Source of the DNA: Loripinus fragilis
Lineage: Eukaryota > Mollusca > Bivalvia > Lucinida > Lucinidae
Length of the DNA: 64,000 nt
NCBI GenBank assembly: GCA_964019695.1
Contig: OZ026525.1
Location: 62,404,253-62,468,252, forward strand
Reading direction: 5' to 3'
A program made the translations under genes and the position numbers. Below the pieces are notes generated by a model. That model had not been told where the DNA came from. It was given only the letters and a program-made list of their open reading frames with translations, and searched no databases. Below, one piece after another: positions 22,950 to 33,402 of this stretch (within the stretch, counting starts at the first letter, position 1; every line of letters starts with the position of its first letter).

Positions 22950-23537
22950 TTATTTATAGCCTTCTCAAACTCACTTCCACAGCCATTTGTTTACCTTTTC
23001 AAATTTGAAAAGAAATCACGAGAAATTTTTATAACTGGATTAGCATAACAATACGCATCTGTGCATTCATAGGACAAATAATGTAAACCACTTAATGCTC
23101 GCGGCCTCGATACTGACATTTTTTTCTTAGTGTAATGCCCTTCAACGTTATTGTCTATTCTCATAGGGGATAAATATTTTTTTCCTTTAATAGTAGCCCC
23201 TTTTAAAATGTGTTCTTCTCTACGTTGAAACATATTCAACCGTTCAAATGTTGATTTTAACGATACGGATTACGGATATACTAAGCCGAGGTGTGTGTGA
23301 AATTGAATTCAAATCTGTTTTTCGCAGTCTCATATTTTGGCGATTTTTGTTTTAACCGCCAATAGCGCAAAATAAAAATATCCACCAAATATATTAAAAT
23401 TAAAGTGTTTTGCGATACATATGAACTTTTATTCGTAATTTATTCCTTTAAATGCCAAAACCCCTTCAGAAGGAAGGCAACTGTCTCTCTATAAATGGCC
23501 ACGTTACTTGACAGAAATTAAAAAGCAACGATTGCGA
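22950..23537. other. Intron sequence, nothing recognised
   Basis: A minus-strand frame at 22991-23239 has no recognised domain and no acceptor/donor pair was convincing. Confidence 0.35.
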
Positions 23538-23754
23538 TAGACTGGCATCAGTCCATTGAATGTATATAATTACATGAATTTTTATAACTATATTTAACTA
23601 TGAAAAAATTATCTTAGTATAATTCTATCCTCTCTGATAGTCGAATTTAGTGATGTCCAAGCCAAGAACTACTCCAAGTACCTGTAATATTTATAAATTG
23701 CTATCTAGTATCAGTTTTACTACAAAAATGACATTAGAGACTGGGGCCAGCCTA
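23538..23754 (+). mobile_element. Hairpin-ended element with exact 9-bp TSD (copy 2)
   Basis: A 217-bp element starting TAGACTGGCATCAGTCCA and ending ACTGGGGCCAGCCTA, flanked on both sides by CGATTGCGA (23529-23537 and 23755-23763). Its interior, including ATTTAACTATGAAAAAA and TTCTATCCTCTC, matches the reverse complement of copy 3. Confidence 0.88.
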
Positions 23755-23907
23755 CGATTGCGAATGTGGGCTCAATTAATGTGCATTCAGTACAGAACTT
23801 TCATCAATAAATGGATAGTCAACATGGGCGATCCTTGAGCTGATTACCGGGATATAAAAATAGGTTATCCTCCACAAGTAGGATCGTTGCTGTTGCTTAT
23901 AATAACG

Positions 23908-24111
23908 TAGACTGGCCCCAGTCTCTAAAATCATTTTTTTCAGTAAATCTGATAATCTCTCTAAGAAAGCAATTAATAAACTTTACTTGAAAATAGAAGT
24001 TCTCTGCTTGGACAAGAGAGGATAGAATTTTTAGAAGATGATTTTTTTTTCATAGTTAAATATAATAATATAAATGTAATTATATATATTTATTGGACTG
24101 ATGCCAGTCTA
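23908..24111 (-). mobile_element. Hairpin-ended element with exact 9-bp TSD (copy 3)
   Basis: A 204-bp element, inverted relative to copy 2, starting TAGACTGGCCCCAGTCTCTA and ending TGGACTGATGCCAGTCTA. It is flanked by ATAATAACG at 23899-23907 and 24112-24120. Separate duplications show that copies 2 and 3 inserted independently, 153 bp apart. Confidence 0.88.
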
Positions 24112-24227
24112 ATAATAACGAAACGATTCATTAACAGAAAGTGTAGACGTCATTGTTATTTTACATTAACATGAAACCATTTTGTTGAGCTGTCTTCAAT
24201 TTTTCTTTTCAACATTCCTCATACATG

Positions 24228-24435
24228 TACAGTAAAACCTGTGTTAAGCGGCCACTTAAAATACACAAAACAAAGGTCTTAAAGACAAATGGTAACCTAA
24301 TGAAGGTCGATAGTATTGCAGAATGCTCCCTAGGAGCATTCTGCAATACTTTTGACCTGCATTAAGCGATAATTGGTATTGAAAACCAATTTTGGTGTTC
24401 ATTTTGAGTGGCCGCTAAAGACAGGTTTTACTGTA
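24228..24435. mobile_element. MITE with TACAGTAAAACCTGT terminal repeats
   Basis: A 208-bp element with ends TACAGTAAAACCTGTGTTAA and its reverse complement. A central palindrome AGAATGCTCCCTAGGAGCATTCT gives extra hairpin structure. TA at both ends fits a TA-target transposon. A decayed relative is at 3309-3503. Confidence 0.82.
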
Positions 24436-24674
24436 CCAACAGAAGAGTATTTCTATCCAGGTCACCTTGAAAGAAAGTCGTATGATAAGACAGAATTACC
24501 AGGTTATTGGTTAAATTCTTCAGCTATCTTATGACATCTCAAAATCCAAGCAAATTGCATGGTCATCTTCTCAAGTTTCTCGTCTAATATTTCTGCAAGT
24601 CTATCGCATACCACTGGTGTGATATCGCACGTTGTAGTGGAATTGATACGGTCACTCTAGAATTACAGCGACAT

Positions 24675-24808
24675 TTGAGCCGCGACATGTGATTTCCATC
24701 AATGTGGCATTTGGACAAGTGTAGACTCGGACGAGCCTCTGCCGCCTCCCTTTAAGCTTAGAAACTCCAAATGGTGTTCAGTCAGTAGCTTAACAATCAT
24801 AGAATACA
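24675..24808 (-). mobile_element. R240 MITE, truncated
   Basis: Only the first ~134 bp of the family (GAGCCGCGACATGTGATTTC through CAATCATAGAATA); the inner hairpin and opposite end are missing. Confidence 0.75.
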
Positions 24809-25320
24809 TGAAATGCACGGTGGAATTATCTTTTCTTTATACAAGCTGCATCAGTTTCATTGCAAATAGTGCTTAACCCTTAAAGCGCCAATAGCAACAA
24901 AAGTCTACTGATTTTCTCATCTGCTCAAATGTTGAAGAAGCCTTGTTGAACCGCAAATTTCACATTTCGCAAATTTCACACTGTGAAGAATTGGTACCAA
25001 TACGTCACATATTTCATACCAATATTTCACATTTTGTGAAATTTGCGCACGTAGTGAAATTATATGTAGCATACATGCGCAATCTTCACATTGATAAAAA
25101 AACACCCCAAATCTGCTGCATTCTTCAATCGATTCCAATTCTTTACATTTTATAACGTGGTTCAAACAGATTAAACTTTTAAAGGGCCATAATGAAATTT
25201 TGTTATCCGGATATTTCATAAACTATAATAGCTAGGTACTTCAAACTTGGTCAACTTGTAGAAAATAATGGGTAAATTACCTGGTGAAAATTTAAAAAAA
25301 AATTTTTTTTATTTTTTTTG

Positions 25321-25700
25321 AGTTATTGCCCTTTGCAAATTTGGACATAGAAAACTTGATATCTCAAAAATCGTTACAGCTAGGAGCTTCAAACATGGTC
25401 AGTTTAAAGAAGGTAATGAGTAGACTACTCGATGAAAATGAAAAAAAAAAATCTTTTTCCAGTTACTGCCCTTTGCAAATTTTTGACATAGAAAACTTGA
25501 TATCACAAAAACCGTTACAGCTATGAGTTCCAAATCTAGACAGCTAATAGAGGGAAATGAGCAAATTAACTGGTGAAAATTAATAAAAAAAATATATTTC
25601 TTTTTTAGTTATCGCCTTTGCATTTTTTTTTAAGTTAATGCCCTTTGCAAATGTGGACATCAAAAACTTCCAATAAAGATATCTTGAAAACTTTTAAAGC
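25321..25700 (+). repeat. ~140-bp tandem units
   Basis: Three diverged copies starting AGTTA.TGCCCTTTGCAAAT at 25321, 25461 and about 25604, each with GACATAGAAAACTTGATATC and GTTACAGCTA downstream, plus a further partial unit near 25632. Confidence 0.8.
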
Positions 25701-25937
25701 TAGTAGCCTCAGATTTGGTCAGCTGAAGGAGGATGGTGAATAGATTACTTGGTGAACAGGATGGTGGACAAGCTAATGGTTTGGGGCATAGCGTTTCATA
25801 AACACAATTTCTAGTTTTAGATTAATAATCTTTGGAGATTTTTCAATTAGTGCAGGAAAATTTTCAATCAGTATAGCAAAGAAATATAGGCACTGACAGA
25901 GCTTATCTGCGCCTTTTGACATATGCAAAAATAATAT

Positions 25938-26174
25938 GAGCCAGTGCATGAGATTTCCAACAATTTGACATTTTGACAAGTGTAGACTCAGACGAGCCTG
26001 TGCAGTCTCCTTTTAAGCTTAGAAACTCCAAATGGTGTTCAGACAGTAGCTTAACAATCATAGAATACTCAAGGGACTGGCAAAGGCTCTGATCAGACTG
26101 CGCGTATGCGCAGGCTAATCTGAGGTTTTGCTGGTCGCACATACCATATTGTTGGAAATCTCATGCACTGGCAC
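25938..26174 (-). mobile_element. R240 MITE with exact 9-bp TSD
   Basis: The clearest family member: 237 bp from GAGCCAGTGCATGAGATTTC to the reverse complement, flanked by AAATAATAT at 25929-25937 and 26175-26183. It sits inside the 24944-28447 element and so inserted later. The duplication length suggests a Mutator-like mover. Confidence 0.88.
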
Positions 26175-28074
26175 AAATAATATTTTCTCAGGGTGAGGCT
26201 TGTATATAGCTAAAGGAGAGCTTGATTCAGCTTTTCAACAACTTTCATATATCTTTGAATGGTGGATCCCTTTTTTAACTCACGTTGTGGTCATAGGATG
26301 TCCGTCCTGCCAGCTACTCATCCGTCCTTCCGTCGTCCGTCAATAATAGCTTCCTCCTAAACCACTGGGTGGAATCTCACCAATATTCACTGGGTTATCT
26401 ATCTTCTTTCAAACTTGTTCAAAGATTTCAACTTTATGTAGAAATATGGTTGCCTTGTCAAGCAAAAGGAAACACTCTAAAATCTTGTCAAAAACGTATG
26501 GTCAGATTTCAAAAGAATTAGGCACAAATGGTTCGTGGGACACCCTCTACCAATGTTGTTCAAATTATTTGACTATTTTAACAAATATGACCGCAAGGTG
26601 GCGTAACCAGTTTTTCTATGTCAATATAGGTGAAACTTTATTTTTTTTATCTGAAATAGCAAGGCCTAGTACAGTCTAGAGACCAGCGCTTTTGAGGAAC
26701 TCGGATCCGAGTTCATAATTTCGCCAGTAATTGTGTTATCAACACTCTGAGATTAATTGTTTATTTAACTGGGCTCAGCATCTGAATTTAGAAATTACTC
26801 TGTTATAAGATAGCCCCATGCATACAGCAAAACATAATATATTCGTCATTGCTTTGTTTTGTTGAATCTATTTTATCTATCAAAACCCAGACTAGACTGT
26901 TCCAGAAACTAACTTAATTTTAATAAGTTCCTACTGTATAAAAACAGCAAAGTATGTGACAAACAGCCACATACATCAAAAGAGGTAAGTTAATTGGCCC
27001 TTCATGTTCCAACTGAATCTTCCATCTACATGGGATGTTACAGCAAACAACTTTAGCAGACGACATTTACAGATGTGTTTTGCTGGCCCTTCAATGGATA
27101 ACGGTGCAGACGCTGGTCAAATGTCGCCAGATGTAGCATTACATCTGGGTCGTCACTGCTAAATGAAGTTAACTTGTATCCAAAGCTAATCATTGGCCTC
27201 AAGTTTTACATGCATGGAGATACGACAAGCTTACGATTTTATCTAGGCTGTTTATTTTGAAAGCAAATCTGACAGAGTGTTGATATATGCAATTTTACTC
27301 AGCAGTGATTGTTTTAAAGTACAGGGGCATCTCGTCCCTAGACTGAGTAAGAAAGACAACACTTCTTGTCTGAAATCACTTGCTCCAGAGCCTTGATATT
27401 TGGTAGGTAGCATCAGCTAGTAGACCTCTACCATCTTTGTTCACAATATGACCATGACCGAAAATGACCCCGCCCCGCCCAGATGTCAACATCCTGTGCC
27501 TTTTGTCAATATTGTAAACAGACACTTTTCCGTGTAAACTGCTGATTAAGTAAACATCATAGCTGGGCTTTGAGAGGAGCTATGTTTTGCTATACCCTAA
27601 AACGAAGTCATTCTCAATGAGCGACCCCTGGTCCGAAAACCCTCTTGTTTCCAATGATGAATGAATCGTGTTCCTGAGAGACATATTGAATTGGCCAGTG
27701 GCACCTGTAACAAAATAATGTCCACTCTGTCACTCAAAATATTGAAGGGAAGCACTCAAAAGTTATGCAGTACCACCCAGTACCCTCTACATTATGTGAC
27801 AAATGTACCTATTTTCAGGCTGCTACGTCCAACAGCTTAAGAGGAGGTGCATTTGTAAGAAACGTGAAGAAAGCACAGATGGACGGACGAATAACTGGCC
27901 GACTTTGGTAAATTATTGGTATATGCTTGTTTTCTTATACAAAAAGCGGATATAATATGATATAGCGATTAAATCTCATTGTAAGCAATAGCTAAAGGAA
28001 ACACGTTGCGTGCAATCGAAGTCAGTGATAAAAAGATTTTTTTACATGTGACTATATATTACAAATTCTGTCCT

Positions 28075-28430
28075 TGACATCTGTGAAGATTAAGTACCAA
28101 TTCTTCACATCTGTGGGCATTTGGTACTTATTCTTCACATTTGTGAAAACTGAGTACCAATTCTTCACAGGTGTGCAGAACTGGTACCAATTCTTCACAT
28201 TTGTGAAAATTGAGTACCAATTCTTCACATCTGAGAAAAATTGAACCAGTCCTTCGCAGATGGCACTAATGCGTACCAATTCTTCACAGTTAAAAATGAG
28301 AAAGATGTGAAATTTGAGCACAGATGTTAGTACCCAAAATTATCAAAATTGACCATACGCAAATTTCACATTTTCCAAAAGTAAAGAATTGGTACCAATT
28401 CTTCACACGGTGTGAAATTTGCGAAATGTG
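28075..28430. repeat. ~30-bp minisatellite (TACCAATTCTTCACA)
   Basis: About eight units of ~30 bp carrying TACCAATTCTTCACA.xTGTG. On the minus strand the unit length keeps a frame open, giving a periodic peptide (VKNWYSIFTN-like) at 28052-28321; this is a by-product of a period divisible by three, not evidence for a gene. Confidence 0.85.
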
Positions 28431-28455
28431 AAATTTGCGGTTCAACAAAGCCTCT

Positions 28456-28531
28456 ATGACAAACAGTGTGGACCCAGATCAGACTGCTCCTATAGGAGCA
28501 GTCTGATATGGGTCCACCCTGTTTGCTCTTA
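28456..28531. repeat. Hairpin module CAAACAGTGTGGACC / GGTCCACCCTGTTTG
   Basis: A ~75-bp palindrome with a GATCAGACTGCTCC / GGAGCAGTCTGAT core. Variants recur at 19425-19482, 21550-21600, 30720-30790, 40612-40705, 57410-57480 and 61853-61898, so this is a dispersed hairpin family. Confidence 0.75.
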
Positions 28532-28683
28532 TACTTAATTTGTCAGTAATGTTAGGCAACTAATTGCAGGAGACAACTTCACCAGACGACATTTTTCCGA
28601 TGCTTTTTTTGGCCCTTTAAGGGTTAAAAGCGTCTAAATTGAAATAATCAAGGGTGCAAAGATCATTTATTACATTTAGAAAA

Positions 28684-29408
28684 TACGAGGGCTGTTCAAA
28701 TATGAATGCAAGTAGCTTCATAACTTTCTTCACATATATGCTACGACCACATATCATACCTTTCTGGAAAGAACTATTTGTCGCCTTTAAAATGGCACCA
28801 AACATAAAGAAACACTAACTTTATTTTTCGAGTTACAGACCCTAGTATAAAGACCATTCTTGTGTACTGAAGTTTTTCTGAAGCAATTGCAATGCATGTT
28901 TTGGTACATGTGCGGATATAGTGTCATATCTTTGTAAGTTTTAGACAAAATGGCATCAAATTTTAGATGCAAGTTTAGGTAACATTCCTAAAATTGCTTG
29001 CAGGAAAAAGTTTAAATGATCCTGTTTCAATCTCGAGTTAACATGCACGTTTGTGACGACATTAATTGTATGATAAACGTCATTTTGAGTTATCTACTGG
29101 TGATGTAATAATGAACATCGCTGTGTCGTTTTCTTTGCGTTTAGCTGAAAACATGCTAAATATGTCATAAGGGCGTTTTCAAAACGCGCCGTCCTCTATT
29201 TACAGAGAAATCACATTTTATATCATTTTTCAAGCATTTTTCTGCTTCTTAATGACTTGTTTACATTAATTAAAATATGTTCAATCTGTCTAGTCCTCAA
29301 GATCAGGTGGATAATTTTATTGTAAATATTGCCTATAGTGGTCAAACTTAAAGTTTACGTTCAAATTCAGAATAAAGCCGCAATGTTATGACAAAAAAAT
29401 AAGTGACA
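28684..29408 (+). mobile_element. Partial copy of the ACGAGGGCTGTTC element
   Basis: Matches the first ~725 bp of the full element at 47860-49189, from TACGAGGGCTGTTCAAATAT to GCCGCAATGTTATGACAA. The right terminal repeat is absent. Confidence 0.8.
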
Positions 29409-29439
29409 CAGCACCGACTTCAGTTGTAATGTTTTGAAA

Positions 29440-29770
29440 ACAGCAGAATCTATGGAGACGATTTGGAGCCAGAAAATGAAATTCGTTTCAGCCTCCAGTG
29501 ACTTCGGCTGCTGTCCGTTCTAAGTTGGTGGTTGTTTTGCTGTTGTTGATACAATATTTATTGTTGCTCTCATTGTTTGTGGGTTGTTCTGTGTTTGGCC
29601 CTTGTTTTGCTATGCAGTGTTTAGTGTCCTTTCTAGTTTGCAATCATCTTGATGAGGAAGAGAGGGAGAGAGAGAGCCGGGTGCTTCACTGTCTTCCTGA
29701 TAGCGTGTGACTATTAGTGGGTTTGTCTGCAGTGTGTGATTGTGGCATTCCTGGTCATACTCGCTTACTC
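29440..29770 (+). repeat. Interspersed repeat (TCTGCAGTTTGTGAT family)
   Basis: Diverged copy: AACAGCAGAATCTA, GGCTGCTGTCCGTTCTAAG, GATGAGGAAGAGAG and TCTGCAGTGTGTGATTGTGG in the same order as at 21960-22325. Carries a short GA run near 29660. Confidence 0.6.
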
Positions 29771-30719
29771 TTTCGTAATTGAAAGCCTTAACCAAGAGCC
29801 TCCCTCGTACCTCGCGTCGTGTATCTTTACACTCAAAATCAACACAAATTGTTTCGACAAATTCATGATTTTAATAAACATAATGCTGCGAGAGCCAGTT
29901 TATTTTTTAAATGCATCGTTAGCCGGTACGTGACACACAGAAAATTCACATTCCGGACCAATTTACCGTGTATCACCCAAAAAAATCTACTCATTTACCA
30001 ACTTAAAGGTGTTACATATTGCATATATAGTACAATTGCACTCATTTGATTGTGGCGTAGACCCAGATTTGATTGCTCTTTGGAGAAGTCTGATAAGGAT
30101 AAACGCGATTGGAAGTTGAATCAAGTCAGATATCGATCCCCCCTCCCCTTCCAACAAAATGAGCTCAAACTATTAAACCGCCTATGAGGGATAAAAAAAT
30201 GTTATCTTTGCATTTTCTATCGTAATAAACTGGACTATTATTATTCACTCTGGTAGAACTTCGGCTGATAAAGGGCTTTACTGTTAGTAAACAGGAGAGA
30301 CTCCGATGAGAAGCCACCTTTGGTCGCCTCTCACATGGTTCTGCACTATTCGTTAATTTCACTTTGTGGTTCAACAGCCTGGTTCACTTATAAGCATTGG
30401 TTGAAATTGACGTGAACCATATTTGCATTTGTAGATTAACCTAGATGTGTACTCGTACTTTGTATTACGGAATATGTACATTGTATATCATTCATTTTAC
30501 ATAATAGTATGTGGTGACTTCTAGATCTATTAGATCGTGTGCAACGTTGTTCTACAATATTGTTAATGCACAGCTCACGATAATAAAACATTTACTTACA
30601 GTACTTTCTTACTATCCAGATACCAAATGTCAGCAGTCTAAAAGAGTTTAAGTGAATACACTGTACTCATAATGAGCAAAAACCTATTCATTATGGATAC
30701 CTGCAAACATGTACTTTGG
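29771..30719. other. Intron sequence, nothing recognised
   Basis: Short frames on both strands without domains. No repeat shared with the rest of the window noticed. Confidence 0.35.
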
Positions 30720-30790
30720 CAAAAAGTGGTGAGCCAGATGAAATGCCGCTGTATACCGCATTTCATCAGGATCTGCACTGTGTGCAAAGA
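30720..30790. repeat. Hairpin module fragment
   Basis: AGATGAAATGCCGCTG.ATACCGCATTTCATC palindrome within the CAGTG...CACTG-type module described at 28456-28531. Confidence 0.6.
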
Positions 30791-30825
30791 CAAAACAATT
30801 ATTCATGATAGAAATGCATCATGAT

Positions 30826-30925
30826 TGGGGCCGCGACATGAGGTTTCCAACAATGTGGTATGTGTGTCTAGCAAAGCCTCAGGTCATCCTACGCGTATGC
30901 GCAGTCTGATCAGAGCTTTTGCTAT
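30826..30925 (+). mobile_element. R240 MITE, truncated
   Basis: First ~100 bp of the family (GCCGCGACATGAGGTTTCC to CAGAGCTTTTGCTA). The rest is absent. Confidence 0.7.
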
Positions 30926-31329
30926 GCGTTTGAATATTCTTTTTTCCAAAAGAGAATAACAAATGCACTGATCAGTCTGCGCAGCTGCGCAGGCTGGTCT
31001 GCGCATTTGTTGTTCGCAAATCCCCGAAGACCGGTTTTCTTGCAGCGACGTCCATTTCATATAGAAAGATCCAGGGTAAAAGAAACTGGGTATACTTTAT
31101 CGGCTGTGGATTGTTTTAAAGAAACATCAGATTCAAAAAATAATCTTCGGTGCATATCATCGGTTTTAAACAGTTTGGATCTAGATCAGGTCCGACCTGG
31201 TTTGGGTCAATACAGAGCACATATAAACAGACGCGCACAAAGACATAGCAAACACAAGACAGAAAAAAAGAAGATAAAAGATCCACAAAAGAAGTACCGC
31301 CTTGGAACGGTCAGTAAAATATTTTACTG
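30926..31329. other. Intron sequence with a CTGCGCAGCTGCGCAGGCTG hairpin
   Basis: A palindromic CTGCGCAGCTGCGCAG near 30980 resembles the inner hairpin of R240. A 110-residue frame at 31007-31339 has no recognised domain and runs into the repeat that follows. Confidence 0.35.
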
Positions 31330-31575
31330 GAGGGCTTAAACCGGTTTAACGGCGCCAACCTCACCCTTAATTCAGATGTGGATCAAGACACATAGATATT
31401 TGGTTTGCATGAAAGACCCCTAACTTATCAATGCAGCATCTCTTAAAACATATAAATCAAGATATAACAAGGAGATAAAGCAAAGATAAGGACTCAACAT
31501 GAAATAAAACTGAATACAAGAGCAAAAGAAATCCAACAGGTAAAACAAGCCTGATCGGAGTCCAAGCTGTTTGAT
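31330..31575 (-). repeat. Non-coding part of the LQQ.ACLVVN repeat, inverted
   Basis: On the minus strand this matches 43290-43480 on the plus strand (TTATCTTTG.TTTATCTCCT, CTTGATCCACATCTGAA, GTTTAAxCCCT). In the 43-kb copy this stretch follows the coding fragment; here it lies inverted upstream of it. Confidence 0.65.
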
Positions 31576-31744
31576 AAGAACAACAACATATCCAACTTAG
31601 CAGGCAAAGAGTTAGAAAATTTTCATTTAAAGCATAAGGTTAATGGTTTCCAGATGTGCATGGATTCCAATATCGGAAATCACTGGTAAAATCAATTGAT
31701 TTGTGATAATTTAAATGGCCTCTTTAAACACACTCTGAATATAG

Positions 31745-31955
31745 GAGGAAACAAACATCAGGCATTTGAACTGTCTCCATTAGGTGATTCTAAATCTATA
31801 TTTTGGACATAATGAGGAAAAAATATTTAACAAAGACTGAAAACTCATTTGAAGTGCATCCAGGAGGTGGTTCAATATTGAAATGAGTACATCCAATTCA
31901 TGCTGTGAAAAATGTATAAAGCAAAAACTGTAGACTTATTAGAACTGTCTCATTA
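31745..31955. repeat. Minisatellite of ~85-90 bp units
   Basis: Three diverged units with CATTTGAACTGTCTCCAT, AACAAAGACTG and GAGTACATCCA, related to 22326-22690. Confidence 0.55.
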
Positions 31956-32312
31956 AAACAAGGTTATAGATATCATAAAATTCGAAAAGCATTTTCTAAA
32001 TTCTACTACAGACACTCAGAGTTAATTGTTAAATACAACATTGGGTTAAAAACTCTTCTGCAACAAGGCATATCAGAACCTATATTTTATGGTGATTTAG
32101 TCTATAAATTCAAACGAATTGCTGGAAAACCTAATTTTAGTGATCAATTCAAAAAGACAGTAAAACCTTATATAAGGGTTGGCTATAATTTGGATATCAT
32201 GCAACAGTCTGCATGCCTAGTTTTAAACCCAATCACGGTTTATAGCTATGGTTTCCTCTTTAATTGCACGACGGTGGGTCAGGCCTCAGACTCTATGACG
32301 GCTCTGACGTAA
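31956..32312 (+). pseudogene. Mobile-element ORF fragment of unknown function (118 codons)
   Basis: Open frame ending in TAA at 32310-32312, with no start methionine in range. It reads RYHKIRKAFSKFYYRHSELI, then LLQQGISEPIFYGDLVYKFK, a lysine-rich stretch, and QQSACLVLNPITV followed by FLFNCTTVGQASDSMTA. The last block recurs in a second locus at 43145-43269 (QQTACLVVNQITV...FNCTLVGQTSDSVT), so this is repeated coding DNA, not a host exon. I believe this type of sequence is widespread in bivalve repeats, but I cannot name its family or function. The 5' part is missing. The giant foldback begins about 55 bp after the stop. Confidence 0.65.
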
Positions 32313-33138
32313 AGCTTTAATCGGTAGGTTGGTGCCTGATGCTTATCTGTAGCTGGACCCACCGTGCATTACGGAAACGGCTCCGTGTGAAATTTAATAT
32401 TTACGGGACTACTTTCTGCTGATCGGATATTTCCGTATATACCCGATAACGAGTGTATTAGAACAAGTATTGGCTTTTTAAACCAATAGCAGTCATTTAG
32501 CTTTTGAAATACCAGGAGCAGTTTGCTGCAACATTAATACATCGTCTGTGCACGTTTTAACTTTATTTCCCATATTATTGTTTTTTTTTGTAATAACAAA
32601 CTCTCATCAGAGTGTGCAGATTCCTGTATATTCGTTTCATATTCGAAGGTTAAATTGTTACTGGGGTGGGGGGGGTCTTATCCTCGTAGATGTCGAGAAC
32701 TGGCTTGATAATGCTCGAATGTACAATGGCTATTTAAAAATAAATAAAAAGAAAAAATGAGTCTGATAGTACACTAAGCTTTCACTACTAGCTGCCTAAA
32801 CGCAGTTGAAAAGTTGTTTATTGGCCAGAGTCTCTCGACACAGGTGTGTAGAACTACTCTGAGCGTGGGTTTCTCCTAAAATAAAACCAACAATACGATT
32901 TGTAAACAAGTACGGGACATTTTGGCGAAAACAAAACTTGGCATTTATTCGGCACATAAATTCGACCCCTCATAATTCAGTGCATTTGATGCGAAAAACG
33001 TTTAAGAGAACATTTAGCGCATGAGTATACACATTTTTCTACACGTCTGGTCTACACTCTCGGACACGATCGGGATATGTAACCCCGGGAATGAGCCTGC
33101 TGGGTTTGCATCGGATTATCGATATATTGATTCTTTCC

Positions 33139-33391
33139 ATGCGCGGATCCAGAAAGTTTTGTAAGAGGGGGTCAACTCTGCAACACTGACAATATATTTT
33201 TTAGGGGAGAGAGGATCCAAATGCCACTAAAAGCGGGCAAACATCGGACCGCCAGCGAAACGCCATTTATTAGCTTGATAGATTTGAGAATTTCAGGGGA
33301 TCCGGACCAGTACTGCTAAGAAACCCAATATTTTTGTGATTTTTGAGGAAGGGTCCGGATCCCCCTGTCCCCCTCTGGATCCGCGCATGCT
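33139..33391 (+). mobile_element. GCGCGGATCCAGA element within the left arm
   Basis: A ~250-bp segment with inverted ends GCGCGGATCCAGA / TCTGGATCCGCGC. Mirrored at about 36790-37042 in the right arm and related to 40881-41187. The low-copy word GGATCCGGACC is repeated inside. Confidence 0.7.
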
Positions 33392-33402
33392 TTGGAACAC
33401 CC

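Larger units (their letters stand above)
24944..28447 (+). mobile_element. 3.5-kb TGTTGAACCGC inverted-repeat element with 6-bp TSD
   Basis: The ends are inverted repeats of about 35 bp (TGTTGAACCGCAAATTTCAC...). AAGCCT directly flanks both sides (24938-24943 and 28448-28453). Inside are ~140-bp tandem units (25321-25700), an R240 insertion with its own 9-bp duplication, a CCGTCCTTCCGTCGTCCGTC tract near 26325, and a ~30-bp minisatellite next to the right end. No transposase frame is recognisable, so it is non-autonomous. A second right end of the same family is at 1-241. Confidence 0.85.
24873..28627. mobile_element. TTAACCCTTAAAGCGCCAA MITE split by a 3.5-kb insertion
   Basis: The left half (24873-24943) begins TTAACCCTTAAAGCGCCAAT and the right half (28448-28627) ends CCCTTTAAGGGTTAA. 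Joined, they match the intact ~168-bp copy at 49568-49735 in layout, including the AAGCCTCTATG.CAAACAGTG block. The break coincides with the insertion at 24944-28447, so this MITE is older. Confidence 0.8.

Noticed and set aside
23538..24111. A single 575-bp element with ~110-bp terminal inverted repeats
   Set aside because: Each half has its own exact 9-bp target duplication, so these are two independent insertions in inverted orientation.
28052..28321. 89-residue minus-strand frame with a periodic VKNWYxIFTN-like peptide
   Set aside because: It is the translation of the ~30-bp minisatellite. The period is divisible by three, which keeps a frame open without selection for protein.
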